DNA from: Hungatella sp. UBA3048
GTDB taxonomy: Bacteria; Bacillota; Clostridia; Lachnospirales; Lachnospiraceae
Reading direction: 5' to 3'
Assembly: GCA_002367105.1 (NCBI GenBank)
Contig: DFCS01000016.1
Coordinates: 80,753 to 144,752 of the forward strand
Length of the DNA: 64,000 nt
Shown: positions 34,781 to 44,145 of the stretch, in pieces
How the letters are laid out: each line of letters opens with the position of its first letter
Numbering within the stretch: the first letter of the stretch is position 1
The notes under the pieces: generated by a model
Told to the model about the DNA's origin: nothing
Seen by the model: only the letters and a program-made list of their open reading frames with translations
Database searches by the model: none
Translations under genes and position numbers: made by a program

Positions 34781-37247
34781 ACTCACTCCGCTTCAGCCAA
34801 CCGGCAGATTTTAATATATGGAATGCTTCAACCGCCTTACGGCAGACATTACCCAGAAAGCTATGAACATGATAGCTGAAATATACAAGCGGCATATAAA
34901 AAAATACGTTCCGGCTGAATAAACTGGATAACATAAACAAATTGCCCAAAAGTGCGAAGCATAGGACAAAGCTGCAGAATAATCCAATTAGCAGCAACCG
35001 AAAGCGCTGCGTATACGGTTTTGCCAACTTTGCCAGCTGGTAAAAACCCATCACCCCTATTAGGAAGACCACCATGGTTGAAGATTCCGTTGTAGGAATT
35101 TGAAAGAAAATGCTCGCTAATTGTATATAAAGAGTATTAATAACAACAGTTATTGCAGCAGGAATTGTGTGCTCTAAAATATTAATAAGCAGCTTTCCTT
35201 CTGGTCTGGAGTAATTTGCCTGCAGTGCCAAAAAGAACGATGGTATGCCAATCGTAAGTTCATTAATCGGCATCATTTGCAGCGGCGCAATCGGATAGGG
35301 GTATGGAATAAAAATATAAATCAGGGTAAGCAGCACAGAATAGACGGTCTTTAAAAGAAAAATCGCCGCAACTTTTTCTATGTTGTTGATTACCCTTCGT
35401 CCTTCCTTTAAAACGTCAATCATGACACTGAAATCGTCAGTTATTAACACGAAATCAGAGGCGGATCGGGCAGCATCACTGCCGCCAACCATTGCAACGC
35501 TGCAATCGGCCTCGCGCATTGCCAGAATATCGTTTACACCGTCTCCGGTCATACATGCGGTATGGCCATTCTTTTTAAGGCCGCGGATTAATTCACGCTT
35601 TTGCTGCGGTGTCACATGGCCGAATATGGTATATTCTTCTACAATAGCTGCGTAGTCAGCTTCACTTTCTACCAGGCTCATATCAATGCTTTTTTCTGAT
35701 CCTGAGATTCCAGCCTTCTCTGCAACTGCTTTAACAGTACGGGGATTATCTCCGGAGATTACTTTTAAAATCACGCCTTCCTGCGAGAAATACCGGAAGG
35801 TCTCATTTGCATTCTCCCGCAGATGATCAGAAAGGATCAAAAGGGCAAAGCAGCTTAATTCCTCCGGAAGCTTCTCTTCCGTGATAGATAGAGGAGAGTG
35901 TGCAAGGCACAGTACTCTGAACCCCAAGGCAGCCTCTGCATTGGCCTGTTCTAAAAAATCTTCATTACTGCCCTTAAATACGATGTTTGGTGCACCAATG
36001 ATATAACTGCCCTTTTCTTTAAAAGCAGCACCGCTCCACTTGCGCTCTGAGGAGAAAGGTAAAATGATGTCAGAAACCCAATTTTCAGTTTTCCCAAATG
36101 CTTTGGTTAATGCTGCGGCTGTTGCATTTTTGTCTTCCAAACTCCCCATTAGTTCAGAAACAGCTAATTCTGCTTCTTTTTCAGAAACATCAGAATATAA
36201 TTCAAGCCTTTCAAACTGCAGTGATCCGTCTGTTATGGTTCCTGTTTTATCCAAACACAGCACATCCGTACGGGCTAAAGTTTCTATACTGTATAATTCC
36301 TGGACGAGCGCCTTTCTTTTTGCCAGTTTAAGTGCACCAACAGTCATAGTGACACCGGTTAATAAAATCAGTCCTGCCGGTATCATGCCCAATACAGATG
36401 CTGACGAGCCCAGCACAGCAGTCTCCAGCGAATCTCCAAGCAAAAAGTATTTCATATAGAATAACGTGGTTCCAAGCGGCAGTATTACAATGGTCAAAAT
36501 CAAGATAATGCGGTTTAGTGTACGCAGAAGCGGAGGGACCTGTTTTTTACTTTTTTTAGCCTCCACGGTCAGAGAGTGAGCATAACTATCTTCCCCTATG
36601 GCTGTTATTTGGGCATAGCCATGTCCACTTGTCACATAACTGCCAGATAGAAGAGTATCGCCCTTTGATTTTTGAATTCGGTCCGTCTCTCCGGTCAGAA
36701 GGGATTCATCTACTTCAAGCCGATCTGAAGAAACAACCACGGCATCTGCACATACCTGGTTACCGATAGCCAGTATCACAATATCGTCGAGTACAATCTC
36801 ATCCTGTGCCACTGTATATTCAGCCCCATCCCGGATAACGGTTACATGTGCCTTGGCTAATACAGATAGTTTGTCTAATCCGCGTTTTGCCCTCAATTCC
36901 TGAAAAATACCCATACACGTATTGCTTATTGCGATTCCAAGAAATAGTATATTTTCAGGATGTCCGACAATTATAAGAATTACCGCCAGGAAAACATTGA
37001 TGAAGTTGAACAGTGTAAAAATGTTCTTTGCTATAATACTGGAGATTGTCGGAGTCAGACCCGTTCTTTGTATATTCAAAGCTCCTGCATCGATACGGCT
37101 GCGGACTTGTTCTGCAGTTAGTCCTGTACTGATATCAGGATTGCATCGCTTAAAAGATTTATTTATTAATAACCCTTTGCCTTTTCTGTCTTTCATAAGA
37201 TGATCACCATTACAATTCCTATATAATTCCTTCGTTAACTGGTCCAT
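34779..37247 (-). CDS. HAD-family cation-transporting P-type ATPase (CtpE-like)
   Basis: An 822-residue P-type ATPase. The actuator loop has LLTGETDRIQ near residue 184, the phosphorylation site is DKTGT with Asp333, and the hinge is TACMTGDGVNDILAM. About ten membrane helices are present, with GMIPAGLILLT as TM4. The TM4 sequence and the missing heavy-metal domain place it nearest CtpE-type ATPases, for which Ca2+ transport has been reported; the ion here is unproven. The start is uncertain: ATG 37247 has only GGGAT upstream, and ATG 37196 is an alternative. It is monocistronic and converges on the methyltransferases. Confidence 0.9.
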   Translation of the reverse strand: MDQLTKELYRNCNGDHLMKDRKGKGLLINKSFKRCNPDISTGLTAEQVRSRIDAGALNIQRTGLTPTISSIIAKNIFTLFNFINVFLAVILIIVGHPENILFLGIAISNTCMGIFQELRAKRGLDKLSVLAKAHVTVIRDGAEYTVAQDEIVLDDIVILAIGNQVCADAVVVSSDRLEVDESLLTGETDRIQKSKGDTLLSGSYVTSGHGYAQITAIGEDSYAHSLTVEAKKSKKQVPPLLRTLNRIILILTIVILPLGTTLFYMKYFLLGDSLETAVLGSSASVLGMIPAGLILLTGVTMTVGALKLAKRKALVQELYSIETLARTDVLCLDKTGTITDGSLQFERLELYSDVSEKEAELAVSELMGSLEDKNATAAALTKAFGKTENWVSDIILPFSSERKWSGAAFKEKGSYIIGAPNIVFKGSNEDFLEQANAEAALGFRVLCLAHSPLSITEEKLPEELSCFALLILSDHLRENANETFRYFSQEGVILKVISGDNPRTVKAVAEKAGISGSEKSIDMSLVESEADYAAIVEEYTIFGHVTPQQKRELIRGLKKNGHTACMTGDGVNDILAMREADCSVAMVGGSDAARSASDFVLITDDFSVMIDVLKEGRRVINNIEKVAAIFLLKTVYSVLLTLIYIFIPYPYPIAPLQMMPINELTIGIPSFFLALQANYSRPEGKLLINILEHTIPAAITVVINTLYIQLASIFFQIPTTESSTMVVFLIGVMGFYQLAKLAKPYTQRFRLLLIGLFCSFVLCFALLGNLFMLSSLFSRNVFFYMPLVYFSYHVHSFLGNVCRKAVEAFHILKSAGWLKRSE

Positions 37248-37332
37248 AAGTATCCCAATAGGTTTCCCGCTTTTTCTGTGAGTTAAACCAATGTTTCATT
37301 TCGGTTGTATCTTACAGTCAATGTCAAGGCTA

Positions 37333-37366
37333 TAAAAAAGCCGGATGAATTTTATATTCAGCCGGC
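37333..37366 (-). terminator. Rho-independent terminator of the acetyltransferase gene
   Basis: On the minus strand GCCGGCTGAAT pairs with an ATTCATCCGGC arm with one bulge and ends in TTTTTT. It lies about 20 bp after the acetyltransferase stop. Confidence 0.78.
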
Positions 37367-37388
37367 ATAGACAGCACTGTAACTAATA

Positions 37389-37919
37389 TCACTGGCACCA
37401 TTCTGTACGCAATACAGCGTATTCGAATGTATCCAGCCATACCGGTTCCCCGTTGCTGTTGGTTTTAAAATAAATATTTTGCAAAAGATGTCCTTCCCGT
37501 CTCATATGTAAGCGTTCAAGCAGCATCCAGGAATGGTCATTCTTTGGGTTACACATGGCGATAATACGTCTTGCCCCTAACTGTGTAAAGGCATGGTCAA
37601 GGAGAGCCTTAGCGCTCTCTGTGGCATAGCCCTGGCCGTGATACATTCTGTTAAACACATATCCCAATTCCCACGTATTAAAGTCTTCTTTGCCAAGATA
37701 CAGGTTCCCTATTAATTTTCCGGTTCCTTTCAGGCAGACCGCATAGAAAGATTCATCATTTGATCTTCTGATTGCCTCTTTTTCAGCCTGGGCTTCTGAA
37801 TAAATATCATATGGTTCGAAGGCCACGGTTTCCCTGTCAGACAAGTACTCATACATATCCTTCCAATCGCTTGGCTGAAACGTTCTGATCATCAGTCTGT
37901 CTGTAACGATGTTTTCCAC
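37389..37919 (-). CDS. GNAT-family N-acetyltransferase (RimJ/RimL-like)
   Basis: A 176-residue acetyltransferase_3-type protein. TDRLMIRTFQPSDWKDMYEYL opens the fold. ELGYVFNRMYHGQGYATESAKALLDHAF holds the acetyl-CoA pyrophosphate loop (R/Q-x-x-G-x-G/A), and IIAMCNPKNDHSWMLLERLHMRREG is the final motif. The substrate could be a protein N-terminus, an amino acid or a drug. The GTG start at 37919 has GGGGAGG 4 nt upstream; the frame is open for 66 more codons upstream, but these encode nothing recognisable. It stands alone with its own terminator. Confidence 0.88.
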   Translation of the reverse strand: MENIVTDRLMIRTFQPSDWKDMYEYLSDRETVAFEPYDIYSEAQAEKEAIRRSNDESFYAVCLKGTGKLIGNLYLGKEDFNTWELGYVFNRMYHGQGYATESAKALLDHAFTQLGARRIIAMCNPKNDHSWMLLERLHMRREGHLLQNIYFKTNSNGEPVWLDTFEYAVLRTEWCQ

Positions 37920-38182
37920 TTTGCCTCCCCTTTCTTTTTTAAAATCGGTTATTATATATTTTAAAATAATTATAGCATATCCGCAAATAGATAGGAAGAT
38001 TTTCAACATGAGTTGCCCGTACCTTTCCCGCTGTACGGGTAGCAGGGCACCACATTTATTGGTGTAAACATACAGGCAAAAACAACAGGAAAACTGTTGC
38101 TCATTTATACTTAACATCGTGCTTATTCTGTGGTATTCTTGATGTGTGAGGTTTACAAAATATAATACATGGAGGGGTTTTA

Positions 38183-39343
38183 ATGAAAAGGAGAAGATGT
38201 GTTTCGATTGGCTTATTTATTGCTGTATTCTTAAGTGGTGCTAAGCCTGTTTACACCATGGCTTATGAAAACGCAAGTGTAATTCAAGAGTCGCAGAACC
38301 AGCTGTCCGTTAAGGTTTCAAAGGTGCATGAAAAGTATGGCAATGTTTATATTGGTATTAAAAATCCCGATTTTCTAAAATTATTCCAATATGGCGACGT
38401 CGTGAATGTGACAATCGGAGAACAGTTCTTAGAGGTTCCGGTATGTTCTTCCTATAGTGATGTGGACAGTAAGAAGGTCGTAATCGTTGCATCGTCAGCT
38501 GAGGATAAAGCGAATGAGGACATCATATTGGCAATAAATCTCGGCAGCTTTGCAAATACATACGGGACGGCTGTTAACGATAATGTAACGATCACCCTTT
38601 CAAAAAAGGGAGGATATCTGGATGAATACGAAATCCGTCAACTGAAACGTACGAATAACAGAGATGACTATAGCAGTGATGAGGTGTTTGCCAATTTCCG
38701 TGAAGTAACTTATGGCAGTATTGCTCCAGGCAGGCTATACAGGTCATCCAACCCGATAAATCCGGAAATTGGAAGAAATCAATACGCTATGCGGCTAACG
38801 GAGGTTGCAGGAGTTAAGGTAATATTTAATCTTTCAGAAACAGCCGAGGAGGTCGGGGCTCATTTGGGAGCCGATACCAACGGCAATCTTGCATATTACA
38901 AGGGACTGAATGATATCGGCAATGTGTACGCAATGGGTATGGGACTTGATTCACAATCAGAGGATTTCAAACAGAAACTTGCAGTTGTTTTGCGGGAAAT
39001 GGGCGAAAAGAAAGGTCCTTACCTTATCCACTGCGTAGAGGGAAAAGACAGGACCGGTTTCGTTGCCGCATTGCTTGAATCCCTAATGGGTGCGAAATAT
39101 TGGGAGATTAAAGATGACTATATGGACAGTTTCGTTAATTTCTTTCATGTGCCAGTCGCCCCCGGTCAATATGACCGGATTGGGAACAATAATATCCTGG
39201 AGAGTATGAGACAGATGGCTGGTATTCCCAAGGGAGGCAGTCTTAAAGGGGTGGATTTGTCCAAAGCAGCAGAGAATTATATCAAGTCAATCGGTTTAAC
39301 CGACGATGAAATAGAACAAATAAAAGCCAATCTTTCTAACTGA
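38183..39343 (+). CDS. Secreted tyrosine/dual-specificity phosphatase-like protein
   Basis: A 386-residue protein with an N-terminal signal peptide (residues 1-26, basic start then a hydrophobic core). A beta domain of about 110 residues (KYGNVYIGIKNPDFLKLF, VVNVTIGEQFLEVPV) resembles the C-terminal part of SAM hydroxide adenosyltransferases. A tyrosine phosphatase domain follows, with LYRSSNP and the P-loop HCVEGKDRTG, whose catalytic Cys is 284. Such proteins dephosphorylate phosphotyrosine or phosphoinositides outside the cell. The substrate is unknown. AGGGG lies before the ATG and a terminator ends the unit. Confidence 0.88.
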   Translation: MKRRRCVSIGLFIAVFLSGAKPVYTMAYENASVIQESQNQLSVKVSKVHEKYGNVYIGIKNPDFLKLFQYGDVVNVTIGEQFLEVPVCSSYSDVDSKKVVIVASSAEDKANEDIILAINLGSFANTYGTAVNDNVTITLSKKGGYLDEYEIRQLKRTNNRDDYSSDEVFANFREVTYGSIAPGRLYRSSNPINPEIGRNQYAMRLTEVAGVKVIFNLSETAEEVGAHLGADTNGNLAYYKGLNDIGNVYAMGMGLDSQSEDFKQKLAVVLREMGEKKGPYLIHCVEGKDRTGFVAALLESLMGAKYWEIKDDYMDSFVNFFHVPVAPGQYDRIGNNNILESMRQMAGIPKGGSLKGVDLSKAAENYIKSIGLTDDEIEQIKANLSN

Positions 39344-39375
39344 ATCAGACGAACAGACCGGTTTCAATGACGCAC

Positions 39376-39444
39376 AAAAGGCAGGTGAATAAAGGGTATC
39401 GTACATGTCTCTGTGAGACATCCTTTAAGCATCTGCCTTTTTTT
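39376..39444 (+). terminator. Rho-independent terminator after the phosphatase gene
   Basis: AAAAGGCAG (39376-39384) pairs with the CTGCC-T arm ending at 39444, which merges into seven T. An internal hairpin ATGTCTC/GAGACAT (39404-39420) stacks in the loop. The minus-strand potD gene ends 59 bp away. Confidence 0.75.
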
Positions 39445-39502
39445 GTTATTTTATAATCATGCGGTAATATGATATCTTGTGCTCTTTCATGCCTGAGAGC
39501 AT

Positions 39503-40600
39503 TTAATTGGATTTTACTTCTTTCCAGGCTTCATTGTAAAGGGAATCCACTTCATCCCCCAGATACTTATACACTTCGCTGTTCTTTAAAGAGTCCGCGT
39601 CCGGGAAAACGGCTTTGTTGTTCTGTAGTTCCGGATCAAGTAAATCAAAGGCACCTTTATTTGGAGTAGGATAGGTGATGTATTCAAAATTCTTTTTGGC
39701 AATATCAGGACGGCAGAGGAAGTTGATCCATTTCTCTGCGTTTTCCTTGTTAGGCGCATTGGCAGGAATGACCCAGGAATCCAGCCAAAGGTTGGTTCCT
39801 TCCTCAGGGATCACGTACTCTAAGGAGTAATCAAGACCAAGGTCCTTTACTTCATTCTGGATGTAAAGCATTTCGCCGGAATAGATGACGCCTACTGCAG
39901 CCTCGCCGCCAATCATCTTATCCCTGACCTGGTCGATGACATAAGCCTGAACCAGAGGCTTTTGCTTGATCAGCAGTTCCTTTGCTTCCTTGATTTCTTC
40001 TTCATTGGTGGTGTTAGAAGAGTAGCCGAGGGATTTTAATGCCACCATAAAGGCATCCCGGACGCTGTCCTGCATGAGGATGTTGTCTTTAAACTTTACA
40101 TCCCAGAGGTCAGACCATTTGGTTGGAACGTCTTTCGGGTCTACCATGCTGGTGTTGTAAAGAATTCCTACGGTTCCCCAGCAGTACGGAACGGAGTATT
40201 TATTTTCCGGGTCAAAGCTCTTTGACATCTCCTGGTATCTGGGATCAATCTCCTTTACATTTGGAACATTGTCAAAATTGATTTCGGCCAGAAGATTGTT
40301 TTCGATCATTTTCTGGATCATATAATCGGAAGGGCATACCGCGTCATATTTTACGCCTCCTGCTTCGATGACCGGATACATCTCTTCATTGGTTTCAAAC
40401 ATGTCATAAACGACCTTAATACCGGTTTCTTTTTCAAATTCCTGTATAACGGATTCGTCAATGTACTCCCCCCAGTTATATACGTAAACCTCTCCGGCGC
40501 TTCCTGACTTTGGGGCGGATTTTCCGCAGCCGCTTAAAACGGAGAGGGTAAGAGCGCACAGGGAGCCGACTGCCATGATCTTAGATAAAGTTTTTTTCAT
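39503..40600 (-). CDS. potD: Spermidine/putrescine ABC transporter substrate-binding lipoprotein
   Basis: A 365-residue extracellular binding protein. The lipobox is LSVLSGC with Cys25, after a basic and hydrophobic signal. Mature features are YNWGEYIDESVIQEFEKETGI, the signature start of PotD/PotF, followed by CPSDYMIQKM and LWLDSWVIPANAPNKENAEKWI. It captures spermidine or putrescine and hands it to PotB/PotC. It is the last gene of the operon XRE-potA-potB-potC-potD, 15 nt after potC. Confidence 0.94.
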   Translation of the reverse strand: MKKTLSKIMAVGSLCALTLSVLSGCGKSAPKSGSAGEVYVYNWGEYIDESVIQEFEKETGIKVVYDMFETNEEMYPVIEAGGVKYDAVCPSDYMIQKMIENNLLAEINFDNVPNVKEIDPRYQEMSKSFDPENKYSVPYCWGTVGILYNTSMVDPKDVPTKWSDLWDVKFKDNILMQDSVRDAFMVALKSLGYSSNTTNEEEIKEAKELLIKQKPLVQAYVIDQVRDKMIGGEAAVGVIYSGEMLYIQNEVKDLGLDYSLEYVIPEEGTNLWLDSWVIPANAPNKENAEKWINFLCRPDIAKKNFEYITYPTPNKGAFDLLDPELQNNKAVFPDADSLKNSEVYKYLGDEVDSLYNEAWKEVKSN

Positions 40601-40615
40601 GTGAATATTCTCCTA

Positions 40616-41401
40616 TTATTTTTTACGCTTTGGTGCAAAGTTGGCGATAAGCAGCAGCACCAGCACCGTGATAAAGATGATACTTGACAGCGCGTACATG
40701 GAGGGCTTGATCCCCCGGCGTACTTCGCTGTAAATCAGGGTTGAAAGAGTATTGATGCCGGCTCCCCTTGTAAAGTGTGTGATGATAAAATCATCTAAAG
40801 ACATGGTGAATGCAAGGAAGAAACCGGAAAGCACACCCGGAAGGATATCCGGGAATACCACCTTGAAAAATGCGGATACCGATGTGGCGCCCAGATCCAA
40901 GGCGGCTTCATAAGTGCTTTTATCTGTTTGCTTTAACTTGGGGCTAACGCTTAAAATGACATACGGGATGTTAAAGGTAATATGTGAAATTAAAATGGTC
41001 TTAAATCCCAGAGAAATCCCAAAGGCGATAAATGCCAGCATAAGGGAGATTCCTGTAACAATATCTGCATTCAGCATGGGGATGTTGGTAACACCCATGA
41101 GAAGGGAGCGGGGGACCCGCTTCATGCCGTTAATGGCAATTGCAGCAGCGGTGCCGATAATGACCGCGATCAGAGAAGACAGGAATGCGATCAGCAGCGT
41201 ATTGTAAAGGGCTGTCATAATGGTACTGCTTGAGAACAGCTCTGTATACCATCTGGTGGTAAAGCCGCCCCACTGGGTACGGGATTTGGAGCTGTTAAAA
41301 GACAGCACTGCCATAGTGGCAATCGGGGCATATAAAAATACCAGAATGATCACCAGGTAAAAATCCTGGATTATTCGTTTGATAAAAGTCTTTCTGTTCA
41401 T
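40616..41401 (-). CDS. potC: Spermidine/putrescine ABC transporter permease PotC
   Basis: A 261-residue inner-membrane protein with about six helices and the BPD_transp_1 fold. The EAA-like loop that docks on the ATPase reads YEAALDLGATSVSAFFKVVFPDI. The ends match PotC: an N-terminal FYLVIILVFLYAPIATMAVLSF and the SLDDFIITHFTRGAGI segment. It forms the pore with PotB. Start and stop overlap: its ATG shares one base with the end of potB. Confidence 0.94.
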   Translation of the reverse strand: MNRKTFIKRIIQDFYLVIILVFLYAPIATMAVLSFNSSKSRTQWGGFTTRWYTELFSSSTIMTALYNTLLIAFLSSLIAVIIGTAAAIAINGMKRVPRSLLMGVTNIPMLNADIVTGISLMLAFIAFGISLGFKTILISHITFNIPYVILSVSPKLKQTDKSTYEAALDLGATSVSAFFKVVFPDILPGVLSGFFLAFTMSLDDFIITHFTRGAGINTLSTLIYSEVRRGIKPSMYALSSIIFITVLVLLLIANFAPKRKK

Positions 41402-42213
41402 CAGAATGCCGTTCCCTCCCCGTTCTTATCATATTTGGCAATAAGTGCCATGCTGATCAGAATGAAAATCATCAAAACCAGGGAAAGGCCGGAGCCTAAA
41501 TTCCAGTTGCTTCCCTTGGTAAACTCCTGCTCGATCACATTGCCGATCAGAAGGATCTTGCTTCCTCCTAAAAGGTTTGAGATAACAAATGTGGTAAGAG
41601 CCGGTACGAATACCATGGTGATCCCGCTTACAATGCCGGGGATGCTTAAGGGAAAAAGGATCCGGAACAAAATCTGAACCGTGTTGGCCCCCAAGTCTCT
41701 GGCAGCGTTTATCACATTGTCATCGATTTTCATCAGTACGTTGTAAATAGGAAGAACCATAAACGGCAGAAAGTTGTAAACCATACCGAGGATAATGGCT
41801 CCCGATGTGTTGATCAGATTTTGGTTAGGCAGGTGGAGTGCGGTCAAAATGCCGTTTATAACGCCGTTCTTTTCCAGTAATGTCTGCCATGCCAGGGTCC
41901 GGAGAAGAAAATTCATCCACATGGGAAGGATGAAGATAAAAACGATAAAGCTTCCCTGACCCATCCCTCTGGAACGCAGAACCATGGCCAGAGGATAAGC
42001 GAGGATCAGGCAGAGGACTGTGCTGATAAAGGAAAGTCCCAGAGAAAGCCAAAGGGCCTTTGCATGTTCTGCCGATGTTACGGAGAGAACATTTGCCAGG
42101 GTAAAGGCCCCGGACCGGTCCGTGAGCCCGTAATACACAATCAGCGCCAGCGGGATCAGGATGAAGCCGATCATCCACATGATGTATGGGCCGGATAATA
42201 ATTTTTTACTCAT
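41401..42213 (-). CDS. potB: Spermidine/putrescine ABC transporter permease PotB
   Basis: A 270-residue permease with about six helices and the coupling loop NAARDLGANTVQILFRILFPLS. VYNFLPFMVLPIYNVLMKID upstream of it is typical of PotB. I prefer ATG 42213 (MSKKLL), which overlaps the potA stop by 8 nt and has AGGAGG upstream inside potA. ATG 42234 would add seven residues. It pairs with PotC to form the polyamine channel. Confidence 0.92.
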   Translation of the reverse strand: MSKKLLSGPYIMWMIGFILIPLALIVYYGLTDRSGAFTLANVLSVTSAEHAKALWLSLGLSFISTVLCLILAYPLAMVLRSRGMGQGSFIVFIFILPMWMNFLLRTLAWQTLLEKNGVINGILTALHLPNQNLINTSGAIILGMVYNFLPFMVLPIYNVLMKIDDNVINAARDLGANTVQILFRILFPLSIPGIVSGITMVFVPALTTFVISNLLGGSKILLIGNVIEQEFTKGSNWNLGSGLSLVLMIFILISMALIAKYDKNGEGTAF

Positions 42214-43282
42214 TGATTCCCACGGCCTCCTCATCCTCAGAAGCCGGCTTGTTCATGATCTGAATGTCGAATGGGTTTACGTGGATTCCCACCTCCTGTC
42301 CGACCGGGAACATATCCGTGCTGTGTACCAGCCATTCAAAGCCGTCAGGAGTGGTCACTTCCATCTCATAGTGGACGCCCTTGAAAATCAAATGGGTGAC
42401 AATGCCTGTGAGTGTCCCTTCCTCAGGAGCTACCAGGTCGATATCCTCCGGACGGATAACCACGTCAACCGGCTTATGGGATCCAAAGCCCTTATCCACA
42501 CAGACAAATTTGGCATTAAAAATCTCTACCAGTTCATCCCGGACCATAATTCCGGGCACGATGTTGCTTTCTCCGATGAAGTCAGCCACAAAGGCATTTT
42601 CCGGCTCATTGTAGATGTTTTCCGGGGAGCCCATTTGCTGGATATAACCCTGGTTCATGACAACGATAGTATCAGACATGGTCAGGGCTTCCTCCTGGTC
42701 ATGGGTAACGTAGATAAAGGTGATGCCCAGTTCATTTTTCAGACGGATCAGCTCATACTGCATATCCTGGCGGAGCTTTAAGTCCAAAGCTCCCAAAGGC
42801 TCGTCAAGGAGTAGGACCCTTGGCTCGTTTACAATTGCCCTGGCGATGGCGATCCGCTGCTGCTGGCCGCCGCTTAAGGAGCTTACCGTGCGGTTTTCAA
42901 AGCCGTCTAAGTTGACCAGCTTTAAGGCATATTTAATTTTATCCTGTATATAGGCTTTCGGTTTATTTTTAATTTTCAGACCAAAGGCGATGTTTTCTGA
43001 AATGGACATGTGGTTAAACAAAGCGTATTTCTGGAACACAGTATTCAGCTGACGCTTGTTGGGAGGCAGGCTGGTGATGTCCTGTCCGTCAAAAATCACC
43101 TGCCCTTTGTCAGGGCTTTCAAAGCCGCCGATGATCCGAAGAGTAGTAGTCTTGCCGCATCCGCTGGGTCCTAGCAGGGTAACAAATGCGTTCTCCTTTA
43201 CTGAGAGGTTTAAATCATCCAGTACCATGGTACCGTCAAAGCTTTTTGTAATATTCCGTAAATCAATTAATGGCTGACCCAT
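42206..43282 (-). CDS. potA: Spermidine/putrescine ABC transporter ATP-binding protein
   Basis: A 358-residue ATPase. Walker A is GPSGCGKTT near residue 38, the Q-loop is in NTVFQKYALF, the signature is LSGGQQQR near 139 and Walker B is LLLDEPLGALD near 160. The C-terminal TOBE_2 domain occupies residues 280-345. It energises polyamine import by PotBCD. The gene follows the XRE-cupin regulator by 17 nt. Confidence 0.95.
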   Translation of the reverse strand: MGQPLIDLRNITKSFDGTMVLDDLNLSVKENAFVTLLGPSGCGKTTTLRIIGGFESPDKGQVIFDGQDITSLPPNKRQLNTVFQKYALFNHMSISENIAFGLKIKNKPKAYIQDKIKYALKLVNLDGFENRTVSSLSGGQQQRIAIARAIVNEPRVLLLDEPLGALDLKLRQDMQYELIRLKNELGITFIYVTHDQEEALTMSDTIVVMNQGYIQQMGSPENIYNEPENAFVADFIGESNIVPGIMVRDELVEIFNAKFVCVDKGFGSHKPVDVVIRPEDIDLVAPEEGTLTGIVTHLIFKGVHYEMEVTTPDGFEWLVHSTDMFPVGQEVGIHVNPFDIQIMNKPASEDEEAVGINE

Positions 43283-43299
43283 GTCCCTTTATCCTCCTG

Positions 43300-43833
43300 T
43301 TAAAAGCTAGGCGGGGAGCTTACCCAGATGAGAGTAGCGCCGGCCTTGCTGCTTAAGTAATGTTTTTTGTCTGATACAAAGTAAAAGGATTCCCCTTTTT
43401 TGGCTTTATATGTTTTGCTTCCTATATGGATGGAAATATTACCCTGCAGCACGTAGCCGAATTCCTCTCCCTCATGGGGATTGTCAGGATAGGTTTCTCC
43501 GCCGGCTTCCAGGGTGAGAAGGATCGGCTCCATCATGTTTTTCTGCGCATTGGGAATGATCCATTTGATTTCATTCTTAAGTTCTGCATCGTGTTTCTCA
43601 AAGTAATCGGATTTTCCGAAAACGATCTGTTCTTCCGGGCTCTCATTGAAGAACTCGCCGACAGAGGTTCCAAGGCATTGTAAAATATCCAAAAGGGTAG
43701 CAATGGAGGGGGACGTCAAATCCCTTTCCAGCTGGGATATGAACCCCTTTGACAGCTCTGCGCGGTCAGCCAGTTCTTCCTGTGTAAGCCCCTTTAAGAC
43801 ACGAAGCTCTTTTAGTTTTGTACCGATATCCAT
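43300..43833 (-). CDS. XRE-family regulator with C-terminal cupin (polyamine operon regulator)
   Basis: A 177-residue protein. The N-terminal helix-turn-helix covers residues 5-60 (LKELRVLKGLTQEELADRAELSKGFISQLER) and a cupin_2 domain covers 105-175 (GGETYPDNPHEGEEFGYVLQG). This HTH-cupin layout is that of PuuR-like regulators, where the cupin is thought to sense a small ligand. It heads the potABCD operon, 17 nt before potA, so it probably regulates polyamine uptake and itself. A GTTTA-N7-TAAAC repeat lies upstream. Confidence 0.92.
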   Translation of the reverse strand: MDIGTKLKELRVLKGLTQEELADRAELSKGFISQLERDLTSPSIATLLDILQCLGTSVGEFFNESPEEQIVFGKSDYFEKHDAELKNEIKWIIPNAQKNMMEPILLTLEAGGETYPDNPHEGEEFGYVLQGNISIHIGSKTYKAKKGESFYFVSDKKHYLSSKAGATLIWVSSPPSF

Positions 43834-43904
43834 ATGCTCCTCCTTTATGATTATGTTAAGCTGAAAGTTTACTTATACTAACTGACGATAAATATAACTA
43901 AAAA

Positions 43905-43921
43905 GTTTAGTAATGATAAAC
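43905..43921. promoter_or_regulatory. Candidate operator upstream of the XRE-pot operon
   Basis: GTTTAGTAATGATAAAC is an inverted repeat (GTTTA and TAAAC around 7 nt), 72 bp before the regulator start. A related half-site GTTTACTTATACTAA occurs at 43867-43881. It is suggested as the binding site of the XRE-cupin protein. Confidence 0.38.
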
Positions 43922-43985
43922 AGGCAGCAAAATACATTATACTGTTTTTTCATTGTATGTCAATAGTTTTTAAGGAAGTTTTTCC

Positions 43986-44014
43986 TTAACAAACAATGAA
44001 ATTTATGATATGAT
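43986..44014 (+). promoter_or_regulatory. Promoter of the lactonase-aroC unit
   Basis: TTAACA (43986-43991), a 17-bp spacer and TATGAT (44009-44014) point to the lactonase gene, leaving a leader of about 125 nt without recognisable structure. This describes the 43834-44145 gap together with the XRE operator site. Confidence 0.7.
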
Positions 44015-44145
44015 AGTTTTAGTTTGTACAACGAAGTTCGATTCGCCAAACGGTACGTCGGACGGCTGATTTTCCGGATTCAGGCAGCACTTAAATTTGC
44101 CCTTATTCAGAGGATCATGCCAAGGAAGATCTCAGGAGGATATGT

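Noticed and set aside
31506..36000. Restriction endonuclease partner for the methyltransferase pair
   Set aside because: The genes on either side encode a diguanylate cyclase and a P-type ATPase; no nuclease motif is seen.
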